Below, piece by piece: positions 1-5,815 of a DNA stretch of 8,286 nucleotides. A program made the position numbers and the translations under genes. Source of the DNA: Microcaldota archaeon (GTDB lineage Archaea; Micrarchaeota; Micrarchaeia; Micrarchaeales; Micrarchaeaceae); contig JASHUQ010000072.1 in assembly GCA_030039935.1 (NCBI GenBank), positions 1 through 8,286 on the forward strand, written 5' to 3'. The notes beneath the pieces are model-generated. The model had not been told where the DNA came from, searched no databases, and worked only from the letters and a program-made list of their open reading frames with translations. Numbering within the stretch: the first letter of the stretch is position 1; every line of letters starts with the position of its first letter.

Positions 1-1
1 G

Positions 2-250
2 AGCATGGGAAGGGGTTCAACAAGAAGAGCGGATCTGGAGCTTACAAGAATTGAAATAGGACTAGGTTATGGGGATGAGGAAGGACTCAGCGAAAACATG
101 AGGAAGAAAATAAAGATCGAACAAATGGTGCTGCCAAAAGTAGCGGTAAGAAACACAAAAGTGTCAACAATAAAGAAGAATGCACAGAAACAAAGCATAG
201 AGCATAAAAGGGAGGAAAATAAAGGGATTGAGGTAAAAAGCGTAACGTGA
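2..250 (+). CDS. rpl22: 50S ribosomal protein L22, C-terminal fragment (5' end outside window)
   Basis: The reading frame is open from base 2 and ends at TGA 248-250. Its first visible residues, SMGRGSTRRADLELTRIEIG, match the end of archaeal L22, where a conserved (R/S)-M-G-R-(A/G)-S turn precedes a final beta strand that usually ends the protein. L22 binds 23S rRNA and lines the peptide exit tunnel. Here about 55 further residues follow, rich in Lys, Arg and Glu (KKIKIEQ, IKKNAQKQ, EHKREENK). The rest of the protein lies upstream of the window. Position just before rps3 with a 4-nt gap is the standard archaeal L22-S3 order, which supports the call. The in-frame ATG at 5 is internal to L22 and is not the gene start. 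The identity is well supported by motif and context; the tail has no function I can recognise. Confidence 0.85.
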   Translation, partial: SMGRGSTRRADLELTRIEIGLGYGDEEGLSENMRKKIKIEQMVLPKVAVRNTKVSTIKKNAQKQSIEHKREENKGIEVKSVT

Positions 251-251
251 T
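247..251 (+). promoter_or_regulatory. Ribosome-binding site of rps3 (GTGAT)
   Basis: GTGAT is complementary to the archaeal 16S 3' end (ATCACCTCC). It overlaps the rpl22 TGA and lies 3 nt before the TTG start at 255. The same motif at the same short distance precedes other starts in this window, which supports the unusual TTG start. Confidence 0.6.
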
Positions 252-254
252 AAC

Positions 255-878
255 TTGGCAATAGAAAGAAAATTCATGGAAGACTCGATAATAAAGCTCA
301 ACATATCAAAATACCTTAGCAAGGAGCTTGTGAGGGCAGGATTCTCTAGAGTTGAAATTCAAAAGACACCCGTGCTTACAAGAATAACAGTATATGTGTT
401 AAGTCCTGGAAAGGTAATAGGAAGGGCAGGCAAGACGATCGATGAGCTAACAATGAACATAAAGAAAATGTTCCACGTAGAGAATCCACAGATAAGCGTC
501 ATGGAAGTGGAAAACAAGATGCTCGAGCCAATGCTTGTTGCAAGGGACATAGCGGAAAAGCTAGAGAGGGGGATAAACGCAAGAAGGGTGATACAGTCTA
601 CACTTAGATCGGTTTTGTCAAACGGGGCGATAGGTGCAGAGATAATAGCAAGCGGAAAGCTGGCTGCAAAGGGCGCAAGGGCAAAGCAGATAAAGAAGAG
701 CATAGGATACATTCCAAAAGCCGGGGATGTTGTAAGCTTTGTGAGGGAGGCGCACGCAACAGCATATCCGAAATATGGCGCAATAGGGGTAAAGGTGCGG
801 ATAGTTCCTCCGGGAACAGTGTTTCCAGGAAGGATAATAAAACCGATAGAGATACCAAAATCAATACTGAATAGCTAA
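255..878 (+). CDS. rps3: 30S ribosomal protein S3 (archaeal type)
   Basis: S3 sits at the mRNA entry channel of the small subunit. The 207-residue product opens with MAIERKFMEDSI, the conserved archaeal S3 start, and this fixes the TTG at 255 as initiation codon rather than the ATG at 276. A type II KH domain spans roughly residues 17-95, with the RNA-binding GxxG loop in VIGRAGKTI (54-62). The S3 C-terminal domain follows, with GAIGAEIIASGKL (124-136) and GAIGVKVRIVPPGT (175-188). Length is normal for archaea. It is translationally linked to rpl22, and a GTGAT motif overlaps the rpl22 stop. Isoleucine is written ATA in 23 of 26 cases. L29 and the rest of the usual ribosomal cluster do not follow; aglB does. 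Confidence 0.97.
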   Translation: MAIERKFMEDSIIKLNISKYLSKELVRAGFSRVEIQKTPVLTRITVYVLSPGKVIGRAGKTIDELTMNIKKMFHVENPQISVMEVENKMLEPMLVARDIAEKLERGINARRVIQSTLRSVLSNGAIGAEIIASGKLAAKGARAKQIKKSIGYIPKAGDVVSFVREAHATAYPKYGAIGVKVRIVPPGTVFPGRIIKPIEIPKSILNS

Positions 879-890
879 ACAAAACCAACA

Positions 891-900
891 TATTTTTATA
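891..900 (+). promoter_or_regulatory. TATA box for aglB
   Basis: The A/T-rich box TATTTTTATA follows an A-rich stretch (AAAACCAACA) that could act as a BRE. Archaeal transcription starts about 26 nt downstream of the box centre, i.e. about 920-925. This predicts a leader of only a few nucleotides before ATG 928 and excludes TTG 907 as the start. The run of five T's at 893-897 could also help terminate the ribosomal-protein transcript. Confidence 0.6.
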
Positions 901-927
901 ATGTGATTGAAATTTGATTGTGTTGTG

Positions 928-3900
928 ATGAGTGGGGTATTAGTCTCTGGGATTATTGCATTTCTATCAATGTTTGTGCCAGGGGCCCTTCTTGCTCTGG
1001 CGCTTCTTTACAGGAAAACAGAGCTCCACATAATAGAAATACTGATAATAGGATTTATATTCGGGCTGATTGCCCCTGCATCTTTGACATGGATAGAATC
1101 CTATATTGCAAGCTCGATACATTCGTTTTCATTTTCCCTTGGCCTTTTCGAGGCAAATGCGCTTGCCCTAACAATAGCAGGATTGGTATTGTGCTATTGG
1201 CAGGGAGTCTTCAAGGAGTTCAGCTTCAAAGGAATGACAAGATCTCAGATTATAAGCAGCGAGCAGAGCCAGATAGGTGCAATGGAAAGAAACGTGAGGA
1301 AGAGCCTTGATTCAACAAGATCAGAACTGGCATTCTTCGAAGATGCAAAAGAGCTAATCGCTCGCCACAAACAAGAGGAATACGATTTAAAAAAGAAGCA
1401 CAACGAAGAGCAAAAGCTTGTTTCGCAGCTGGACGCAAACGACAGGGTAAAACTTGCTGAGCTCCACAAGCAGGAAGAAGCAAAACTTATGGAGAAGCAT
1501 GAAACTGAGGAAAGCCTTCTTTTAAGTAGATTGAAAGGCAAAGAGAGATCTGCAACAGGCCAGTCATTCTTCAACATAAAGACATCATGGGTATGGATAG
1601 CTCTGTTGTTTCTCATAATAATCACATTTGCAACAAGAATACTCGGAATAGGGCCATCGCCACAGTTCTTTGAGTTCGATCCGTATTTTGATATGCTTGG
1701 CGCAGAGTCGATACTAGTTTTCGGCCATCAGTATTATACGTCGCCATCAGCCTGGCCGGCAATCCCTGGAGGCTCTGTAATGAGAATACAGCCTTTAGTC
1801 CCATACATAGAGGCTTATTGGTATTCACTTGCAAACAGCCTAGGGCCGCACCACACAACATTCAGCACATCGCTAATGAGCTATGTTGGCAGTGTCTATC
1901 CGCCAATAACTGCTGCGCTTCTAGTCTTCGCAATATTCATGCTGCTTTATCACGAATATGGTAAGTATGTGGGGCTTATAGGTGCAGCACTAACCGCATC
2001 AATGCCGGTTCTCTTTACAACTTTTGTTTCTGGAGAGCAGCTTGTAGAGCCATGGGGAATATTCTCGTTGTTCTTCTTCTTTGCAACATACATGTTCGCT
2101 GTAAGGAACATGAAGAGCACAAGGCTTGCTGTGCTAGCCGGAATCGCATTTGCATCTACATTTTTGGGAGCGCACTATTACAGCGTTGATACCGCTGTTC
2201 TTTCTGCTTATATACTAATACAAGGAGTTGTAAGCATACTAAGAAGAGACATATCGTGGGACTTCTACAAGATGAACATAATAGTAATAATTGTCATAGG
2301 GATTTTCCTCGCAGCATACGCACCATACAACGCAACTTCGGGAGGAACAATACCAGCGGTGCTTGGAATGCCAATAACACTCGCAGGGCCTGTCCTAGCG
2401 CTTCTGGTAATCGCCATAATGGAATACATACCAAAGCTTCTGCACCAAAGGAAAATAGTATTCAAGAACCTTAATTTCAAAACCTATTTTGCATGGATGA
2501 TAATCGTTGTGCTGCTTGCAATAGCTGTTGCCGTAGCAACTCCGTTGAGGAAAACCATAGTATCGTTTATCAACCTGGGAGCGCACTATACAACACCGTC
2601 AATACCCTTGTTTATGACAGTTCAAGAATACGTACCAACAGGGCTAGGATACAATTTCGGTGCGAGCGGATTCGGCCTTCTGGGCGCAGCGATAGGGAAC
2701 GTGCCCATATCGGTATGGCTTATCTGCTTTGGTGCAATAATTTTGATCCTGATAAGCATATTCTATAGAAAGAGCAAAACAGGAATATTCTATCTTGCAA
2801 TAGCCGGGCCGCTGATGTTCGCAGGGTTTTCTGAAGTCAAATATCTCCCGCATTTTGGAGTTGTTTTCATAATGTTCTTCTGCATAATAATCGGCGAGCT
2901 GCTTTTGATAGCAGACAAGGATTACGATTTAAGGAAATATGGAAAGGAGCTTTCGCAGAACGAGGTGCTCAGGCCAGAATACCAAAATGCGTTCCAGAAG
3001 CACAGCAACGCCGTATATATACTTCTTTCTATAGGGTTGTTCTTCATCTCTCCAATAATATCTGTAATATTCCTTATCGCTGTTATTGCGCTCAAGCTCT
3101 CAAAACAAGGAAACACATACATTGTCGCATTCCTAATTATCATACTTCTAATACAGATAGCTGCCGTTATTGTCAACCATAGTCTTATGATGGGAGAAGG
3201 GGGAAGCATTCTTGAGGCATTTGGCGCAGCTGCAACCTATTCCGCTAATCCGGCTACAGCGTGCACTATAATATCAAACCACGGAAACAGCATAGGCGCA
3301 GACATGTTCTGCAACACAGTTCCAGAATACTGGATAGAGGCAACTGCGTGGATGAAGGAGAATATAGGGCCGTCCGGGCCAAGAATACTGGCATGGTGGG
3401 ATTATGGAGACTGGATCAACTGGTTTGGTAACTCTAATGCGGTTCTAAGAGGAGACAATTCAGATGCAAAGGAGGACTATGCCGCAGCTGCAAACTTTGT
3501 TCTCGGGCCAGAGGACAACTATACCCCACAAAAATTAGTAAACTTCATGAACACAAACCAAACAGCGTATCTCGCCTTTGACGAGGACCTTGTAGGAAAA
3601 TGGCAGGCTCTGGACTTCCTTGCATGCATAGATGTAAACCAGACAAGCACAACGTTTGCCATAGCTCAGGGAGCTGCGCAAAGCCCACCTGTTCCTTATG
3701 CGCTTGGAAACTCGCAGTGCGAGCTTGAGCACGACCCACAATTCGCACTTGTCCCATACGCTGCGCTCACTGGAAATTCATCGATACAGCAGAGCATAGC
3801 ATATTACTGCACTGGTTCGAACAGCACAGCCCCGCTTATAAAGGTCTACCTTGTCAATGGAGACTCGATTGCAAACCAGACCGTTTGCATGGACGCAATA

Positions 3901-4281
3901 CCGAACAGCAACGGCGTATGGACGCTTTTCGATAGCAACGGGACAAAGACAAACGCTGTAATACAGTCATCGTTCTATGAGGGCATAGTGGGAATAAGCG
4001 GCGTTCCATTTGTAGAATATCTCATGATATACCTGCCCAACAGCAACGGAACGGTTACAAACCCGCCTTCGCAATTCTACAATTCCAATTACTATCTAGG
4101 GTTCTTCTTGGGAGACCTTCCAGGAATGCATTTGGTATACCCGCTCAATGATACATCCGGAGTGAACTTTGTCAACTCAACAAACCCAATAAGGATATTT
4201 GAGCTGGACAACTTCACAGGCCAGCTTCCTCAAGTGCCTCAAAAACCAAGCTACGTCCACAACAACTACACAATGCCATAA
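928..4281 (+). CDS. aglB: Oligosaccharyltransferase AglB (STT3 family) with N-terminal TM/coiled-coil extension
   Basis: AglB transfers lipid-linked oligosaccharide to Asn in N-X-S/T sequons on the outer face of the membrane. The frame opens at TTG 907, but the TATA box at 891-900 favours ATG 928, giving 1117 residues. Residues 1-100 hold three predicted TM helices. Residues 112-208 are a highly charged Glu/Lys/Gln-rich coiled coil. The STT3 core starts at a TM helix at about 221. Seen in the core: EFDPYFD (249-255; first-loop metal motif, D251), GEQLVEPW (369-376) where a second Asp-containing motif is expected, and TVQE (564-567), the TIxE/SVSE sequon-clamp motif. The last TM is at about 729-754, followed by a 363-residue ectodomain with the hallmark WWDYG (823-827) and a DK-like FDEDLVGKW (884-892). 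Family length is usually about 600-1000, so it is long because of the N-terminus. The ectodomain carries 12 sequons. The family call is secure; the function of the extension is unknown. Confidence 0.95.
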   Translation: MSGVLVSGIIAFLSMFVPGALLALALLYRKTELHIIEILIIGFIFGLIAPASLTWIESYIASSIHSFSFSLGLFEANALALTIAGLVLCYWQGVFKEFSFKGMTRSQIISSEQSQIGAMERNVRKSLDSTRSELAFFEDAKELIARHKQEEYDLKKKHNEEQKLVSQLDANDRVKLAELHKQEEAKLMEKHETEESLLLSRLKGKERSATGQSFFNIKTSWVWIALLFLIIITFATRILGIGPSPQFFEFDPYFDMLGAESILVFGHQYYTSPSAWPAIPGGSVMRIQPLVPYIEAYWYSLANSLGPHHTTFSTSLMSYVGSVYPPITAALLVFAIFMLLYHEYGKYVGLIGAALTASMPVLFTTFVSGEQLVEPWGIFSLFFFFATYMFAVRNMKSTRLAVLAGIAFASTFLGAHYYSVDTAVLSAYILIQGVVSILRRDISWDFYKMNIIVIIVIGIFLAAYAPYNATSGGTIPAVLGMPITLAGPVLALLVIAIMEYIPKLLHQRKIVFKNLNFKTYFAWMIIVVLLAIAVAVATPLRKTIVSFINLGAHYTTPSIPLFMTVQEYVPTGLGYNFGASGFGLLGAAIGNVPISVWLICFGAIILILISIFYRKSKTGIFYLAIAGPLMFAGFSEVKYLPHFGVVFIMFFCIIIGELLLIADKDYDLRKYGKELSQNEVLRPEYQNAFQKHSNAVYILLSIGLFFISPIISVIFLIAVIALKLSKQGNTYIVAFLIIILLIQIAAVIVNHSLMMGEGGSILEAFGAAATYSANPATACTIISNHGNSIGADMFCNTVPEYWIEATAWMKENIGPSGPRILAWWDYGDWINWFGNSNAVLRGDNSDAKEDYAAAANFVLGPEDNYTPQKLVNFMNTNQTAYLAFDEDLVGKWQALDFLACIDVNQTSTTFAIAQGAAQSPPVPYALGNSQCELEHDPQFALVPYAALTGNSSIQQSIAYYCTGSNSTAPLIKVYLVNGDSIANQTVCMDAIPNSNGVWTLFDSNGTKTNAVIQSSFYEGIVGISGVPFVEYLMIYLPNSNGTVTNPPSQFYNSNYYLGFFLGDLPGMHLVYPLNDTSGVNFVNSTNPIRIFELDNFTGQLPQVPQKPSYVHNNYTMP
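1261..1551 (+). other. Charged coiled-coil segment within the AglB N-terminal extension
   Basis: This segment encodes AglB residues 112-208, almost entirely Glu, Lys, Gln, Arg and Leu with HKQEE, KKKHNEEQK, LHKQEEAKLMEKHETEE-type repeats typical of a long helical hairpin or coiled coil. By the positive-inside rule (YRKTE after TM1, FKEFSFKG after TM3) the N-terminus is outside and this segment is cytoplasmic, which is consistent with the EFDPYFD loop being outside after the next TM helix. It could recruit a cytosolic partner or dimerise the enzyme; that is inference. Confidence 0.65.
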
Positions 4282-4282
4282 C

Positions 4283-4291
4283 ATTTTATAT
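4283..4291 (+). promoter_or_regulatory. TATA box for the tRNA-Ile gene
   Basis: ATTTTATAT lies immediately after the aglB stop. A start site about 26 nt downstream (about 4313) would leave a leader of roughly 8 nt before the mature tRNA 5' end at 4321, to be removed by RNase P. Confidence 0.5.
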
Positions 4292-4320
4292 CTGATTGCC
4301 AATTCTTATAGAGCAAATTT

Positions 4321-4407
4321 GGGCTTGTAGCTCAGCCTGGTCAGAGCGACGGTCTTATAACATTGTAAGAAAGCCGTAGGTCGTGAGTTCAAATCTCACC
4401 AGGCCCA
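4321..4407 (+). tRNA. tRNA-Ile, anticodon UAU, with 12-nt intron
   Basis: All four arms fold. The acceptor is GGGCTTG 4321-4327 with CAGGCCC 4400-4406 and discriminator A4407. The D stem is GCTC 4330-4333 with GAGC 4344-4347. The anticodon stem is ACGGT 4349-4353 with GCCGT 4373-4377. The T stem is GTGAG 4383-4387 with CTCAC 4395-4399 around loop TTCAAAT. The 19-nt segment inside the anticodon stem is a 7-nt loop plus a 12-nt intron at the canonical 37/38 site. The spliced loop is CTTATAA, so the anticodon is TAT (UAU), reading AUA. The GGGC acceptor, GTAGCTCAG D-arm start and A73 are typical of archaeal isoleucine tRNAs. CCA is not encoded. The mature length is 75 nt. An elongator tRNA-Met reading would need CAT in the loop, which the splice-site geometry does not give. 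Confidence 0.93.
4360..4371 (+). other. 12-nt archaeal tRNA intron with bulge-helix-bulge
   Basis: The loop sequence folds as a bulge-helix-bulge substrate for archaeal splicing endonuclease. A central 4-bp helix pairs CTTA (4354-4357) with TAAG (4366-4369). The 5' bulge is TAA (4358-4360), cut after 4359. The 3' bulge is AAA (4370-4372), cut after 4371. The intron interior closes as a tiny C-ATT-G hairpin (4361-4365). The outer helix is the anticodon stem. A one-base ambiguity (A4360 versus A4372) does not change the spliced product. Confidence 0.85.
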
Positions 4408-4430
4408 TTCTCTAAGTTGAAGCTAAATTC

Positions 4431-4655
4431 CTACTCAACTATTGTTTCTAAAAGCCGCCTTGACATCGGCTGCCTTCTTATCCTTTCACTAAACCTATCA
4501 GCATCTGCAAATTCGGCTGCTATTTCTTCATCTGATATCAATACTCGCAATAATGTTTCTGTCTCTCTTGCAGCATTGGAAAGACATGTGTCTGATTTTG
4601 GCTGCTGACCTGCACTAACACCATTCTCATCAAAGAACACACAAGTTGTTGCCAT
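4431..4655 (-). CDS. Hypothetical protein, 74 aa
   Basis: I do not recognise this protein. An ATG at 4706 would give 91 residues, but a strong TATA box (4683-4691, minus strand) lies inside that extra segment and predicts transcription from about 4661. I therefore choose ATG 4653-4655, preceded by GGTG at 4658-4661. The product starts MATTCVFFDENGV and has an acidic middle (SDEEIAAEFADADRF) followed by a basic stretch (SERIRRQPMSRR). It is soluble-looking, with no TM helix. Two cysteines (positions 5 and about 24) do not form a zinc motif. It lies downstream of rnp4 on the same strand and converges on the tRNA-Ile gene. Confidence 0.6.
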   Translation of the reverse strand: MATTCVFFDENGVSAGQQPKSDTCLSNAARETETLLRVLISDEEIAAEFADADRFSERIRRQPMSRRLLETIVE

Positions 4656-4682
4656 AGCACCACACAAATATTGATTTCTATT

Positions 4683-4691
4683 ATATATAAA
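4683..4691 (-). promoter_or_regulatory. TATA box for the 74-aa hypothetical gene
   Basis: On the minus strand the sequence reads TTTTTATATATAAT, close to the archaeal TATA consensus. Counting about 26 nt from the centre gives a start near 4661, 5-6 nt before ATG 4655. It lies just beyond the rnp4 stop codon, so the small gene probably has its own promoter rather than depending only on rnp4 read-through. Confidence 0.6.
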
Positions 4692-4711
4692 AATGTTTCC
4701 CGACATGTTCG

Positions 4712-5020
4712 TTATTTTCTGTAATGCAAGTGCTTTTCAGAACCACAAACAGAACACTTGTATATTATGTGGCCTTTCGAACTCGCAATCGTGACTTTAC
4801 AGTTATACCCAGGAATTAGAATAGAGGAACAGTTGCTGCATATCCTATTCTTTATTCTTGAAGGAATCCCAACCCTGTAATGGGTCCTAATTTTATTCAT
4901 CATTGAAATGTATGATTTTGCAAGCTTTTGATTGCTTATGAACTCCCTCTCTGCAATATCGAAGAGGATTTCTATCCTCTCCTTTGCTATCTCTTCTATA
5001 AGCGCTTTCCTGCCATGCAT
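4712..5020 (-). CDS. rnp4: Ribonuclease P protein component 4 (Rpp21/Rpr2 family)
   Basis: Rnp4 is one of the protein subunits of archaeal RNase P, which removes tRNA 5' leaders; with Rnp1 (Rpp29) it binds the specificity domain of the RNA. The 102-residue product has the expected helical N-terminus (KERIEILFDIAEREFISNQKLAKSYISM in two helices), the YRVGIPSRIKNRICSNC signature, and a zinc ribbon with C61, C64, C89 and C92. The open frame extends upstream to 5200, but that part is antisense-free 5S rRNA sequence on the same strand; ATG 5018-5020 with GTGAT at 5025-5029 is the start that fits family length. It follows the 5S gene by about 42 nt in the same direction and may share its transcript. 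Confidence 0.93.
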   Translation of the reverse strand: MHGRKALIEEIAKERIEILFDIAEREFISNQKLAKSYISMMNKIRTHYRVGIPSRIKNRICSNCSSILIPGYNCKVTIASSKGHIIYKCSVCGSEKHLHYRK

Positions 5021-5024
5021 TACA

Positions 5025-5029
5025 ATCAC
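5025..5029 (-). promoter_or_regulatory. Ribosome-binding site of rnp4 (GTGAT)
   Basis: GTGAT on the minus strand lies 4 nt before ATG 5020. It decides the start inside a longer open frame that runs back through the 5S rRNA gene. Confidence 0.65.
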
Positions 5030-5062
5030 AGAAACAGAACTGCCGCCTTGCCAATGCTTAAA

Positions 5063-5177
5063 ATGCCAAACAGCAATATGCTTTCCCACCATGGGCAGTA
5101 CACACATATCGTGAGCAGGCTTAGCTGCCGAGTTCGGAATGGGTTCGGGCGTTTCCCTGCTCCTATTACCGTTTGAC
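5063..5177 (-). rRNA. 5S ribosomal RNA
   Basis: The minus strand contains the conserved 5S loop C region (CCCATTCCGAACTCGG, then AGCTAAGCCTGCT). Helix II pairs GAGCAGG with CCTGCTC perfectly. Helix V pairs ATATG with CATAT. Helix IV closes CCCA with TGGG around TGG. Helix I pairs GTCAAACGG near 5177 with CTGTTTGGC near 5065, with some G-T pairs. The ends are set from helix I and may be off by 2-3 nt. The gene stands alone, with no 16S, 23S or tRNA in the same unit. The TATA box at 5199-5207 predicts a start at about 5177, which coincides with the helix I boundary. Confidence 0.92.
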
Positions 5178-5198
5178 GCTAATACTTTGTTCAAATAC

Positions 5199-5207
5199 AT
5201 TTAAATT
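5199..5207 (-). promoter_or_regulatory. TATA box for 5S rRNA
   Basis: The minus strand reads AATTTAAAT. Its centre lies about 26 nt from 5177, the 5' end inferred independently from helix I pairing of the 5S RNA, so the primary transcript would need little or no 5' trimming. Confidence 0.6.
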
Positions 5208-5243
5208 CTTTTGTGGATTCCGCTAATCTAAACTAAAACCAAG

Positions 5244-5251
5244 TTATAAAT
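5244..5251 (+). promoter_or_regulatory. TATA box for the 170-aa hypothetical gene
   Basis: TTATAAAT is centred about 26 nt before 5274, predicting a leaderless or 2-3 nt leader transcript for ATG 5277. No GTGAT motif precedes this ATG, which agrees with leaderless initiation. The box is divergent from the 5S promoter, about 40 nt away. Confidence 0.55.
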
Positions 5252-5276
5252 ATTAAGGCACATATTTATCATCTTT

Positions 5277-5789
5277 ATGGGAAAGACTGTGAGGAGGGTG
5301 CCGGAAAGGAGCTCCTATCTATACATAAAAGACATGCTTAAATCTGGTATTACCGATGAAGAGGTAGGATTTTTGCTCCATGGGCATCCAGAAAATAATA
5401 AAAGTATAAGAGAAAAGGAAAGGATGGCAGGCTTGGAGATACTGAAGGAGATTTTTAGAAGATACGGAGCAAACGACGGCTCACCAGAAGATCTAGTACT
5501 ATTTAGGGAATGCCTTCTTTTAACAGACCCGTTAGAAAAAGAAGGTACATCAAGAAATAGGTATTTTGGCAAGACGGTTTTCTACATACTGAACGAATTG
5601 GATCATGGCAAGCCAGCATTTTTCCTTAGCTTAAAGGGAAAAAGGTTAGAAATACCTGTTCTAAAAGGAGAAGGGGCACCAGAAATACTTAGAAGCGAAC
5701 AGCAAAGGCACAGGATTAGAAGCGAAGAGGATGAAACCTATAGAGCAAGGACAGAGGAAGAGCGTGCAGGGCAACCAGAACTAAGCTAA
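5277..5789 (+). CDS. Hypothetical protein, 170 aa, charged C-terminal tail
   Basis: I do not recognise a family. ATG 5277 fits the TATA box at 5244-5251. The protein is basic at the start (MGKTVRRVPERSS), then appears mainly helical (YLYIKDMLKSGITDEEVGFLL, about 15-35; EKERMAGLEILKEIFRRYG, about 46-64), with one cysteine. The segment RNRYFGKTVFYILNEL (93-108) is the most hydrophobic part but is not a convincing membrane helix. Residues about 122-132 look like a short beta hairpin (KGKRLEIPVLKG). The final 32 residues are a low-complexity Arg/Glu/Gln tail (RSEQQRHRIRSEEDE), probably disordered. There is no signal peptide. It converges with the priL group on the other strand, with stop codons 8 nt apart. 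The good TATA box and clean packing against neighbours support a real gene. Confidence 0.75.
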   Translation: MGKTVRRVPERSSYLYIKDMLKSGITDEEVGFLLHGHPENNKSIREKERMAGLEILKEIFRRYGANDGSPEDLVLFRECLLLTDPLEKEGTSRNRYFGKTVFYILNELDHGKPAFFLSLKGKRLEIPVLKGEGAPEILRSEQQRHRIRSEEDETYRARTEEERAGQPELS

Positions 5790-5797
5790 ATTGAACA

Positions 5798-5815
5798 TTA
5801 TTTATTTAATTTTCT
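5798..5815 (+). terminator. Possible T-rich terminator for the 170-aa gene
   Basis: Just after the stop at 5789 the plus strand is T-rich (ATTATTTATTTAATTTTC). Archaeal termination needs only T-rich stretches in the non-template strand. It overlaps the 3' end of the convergent zinc-finger gene, so base composition may have other causes. Confidence 0.3.

Noticed and set aside
604..891. 95-residue minus-strand frame opposite rps3
   Set aside because: It is antisense to a conserved ribosomal protein gene, has Leu/Ser-rich shadow composition and no supporting promoter.
907..927. TTG 907 as start of aglB
   Set aside because: The TATA box at 891-900 is too close; transcription would begin after 907. 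ATG 928 fits the expected distance.
4354..4372. tRNA-Met (CAU) reading of the intron-containing tRNA
   Set aside because: The CAT at 4361-4363 is inside the intron hairpin. The bulge-helix-bulge cut sites give loop CTTATAA, so the anticodon is UAU.
4417..4608. 63-residue plus-strand frame after the tRNA
   Set aside because: It lies antisense to the 4431-4655 gene, which has a better promoter and start; no ribosome-binding motif is seen.
4656..4706. ATG 4706 as start of the small minus-strand gene
   Set aside because: A strong TATA box at 4683-4691 lies inside this segment, and ATG 4655 has GGTG just upstream.
4928..5176. Plus-strand frames of 60 and 82 residues across rnp4 and 5S
   Set aside because: They are antisense to a 5S rRNA and to a recognised zinc-ribbon protein gene.
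5021..5200. N-terminal 60-residue extension of the rnp4 reading frame
   Set aside because: It is a translation of the 5S rRNA gene and its flank on the same strand. Family length and the GTGAT motif place the rnp4 start at 5020.
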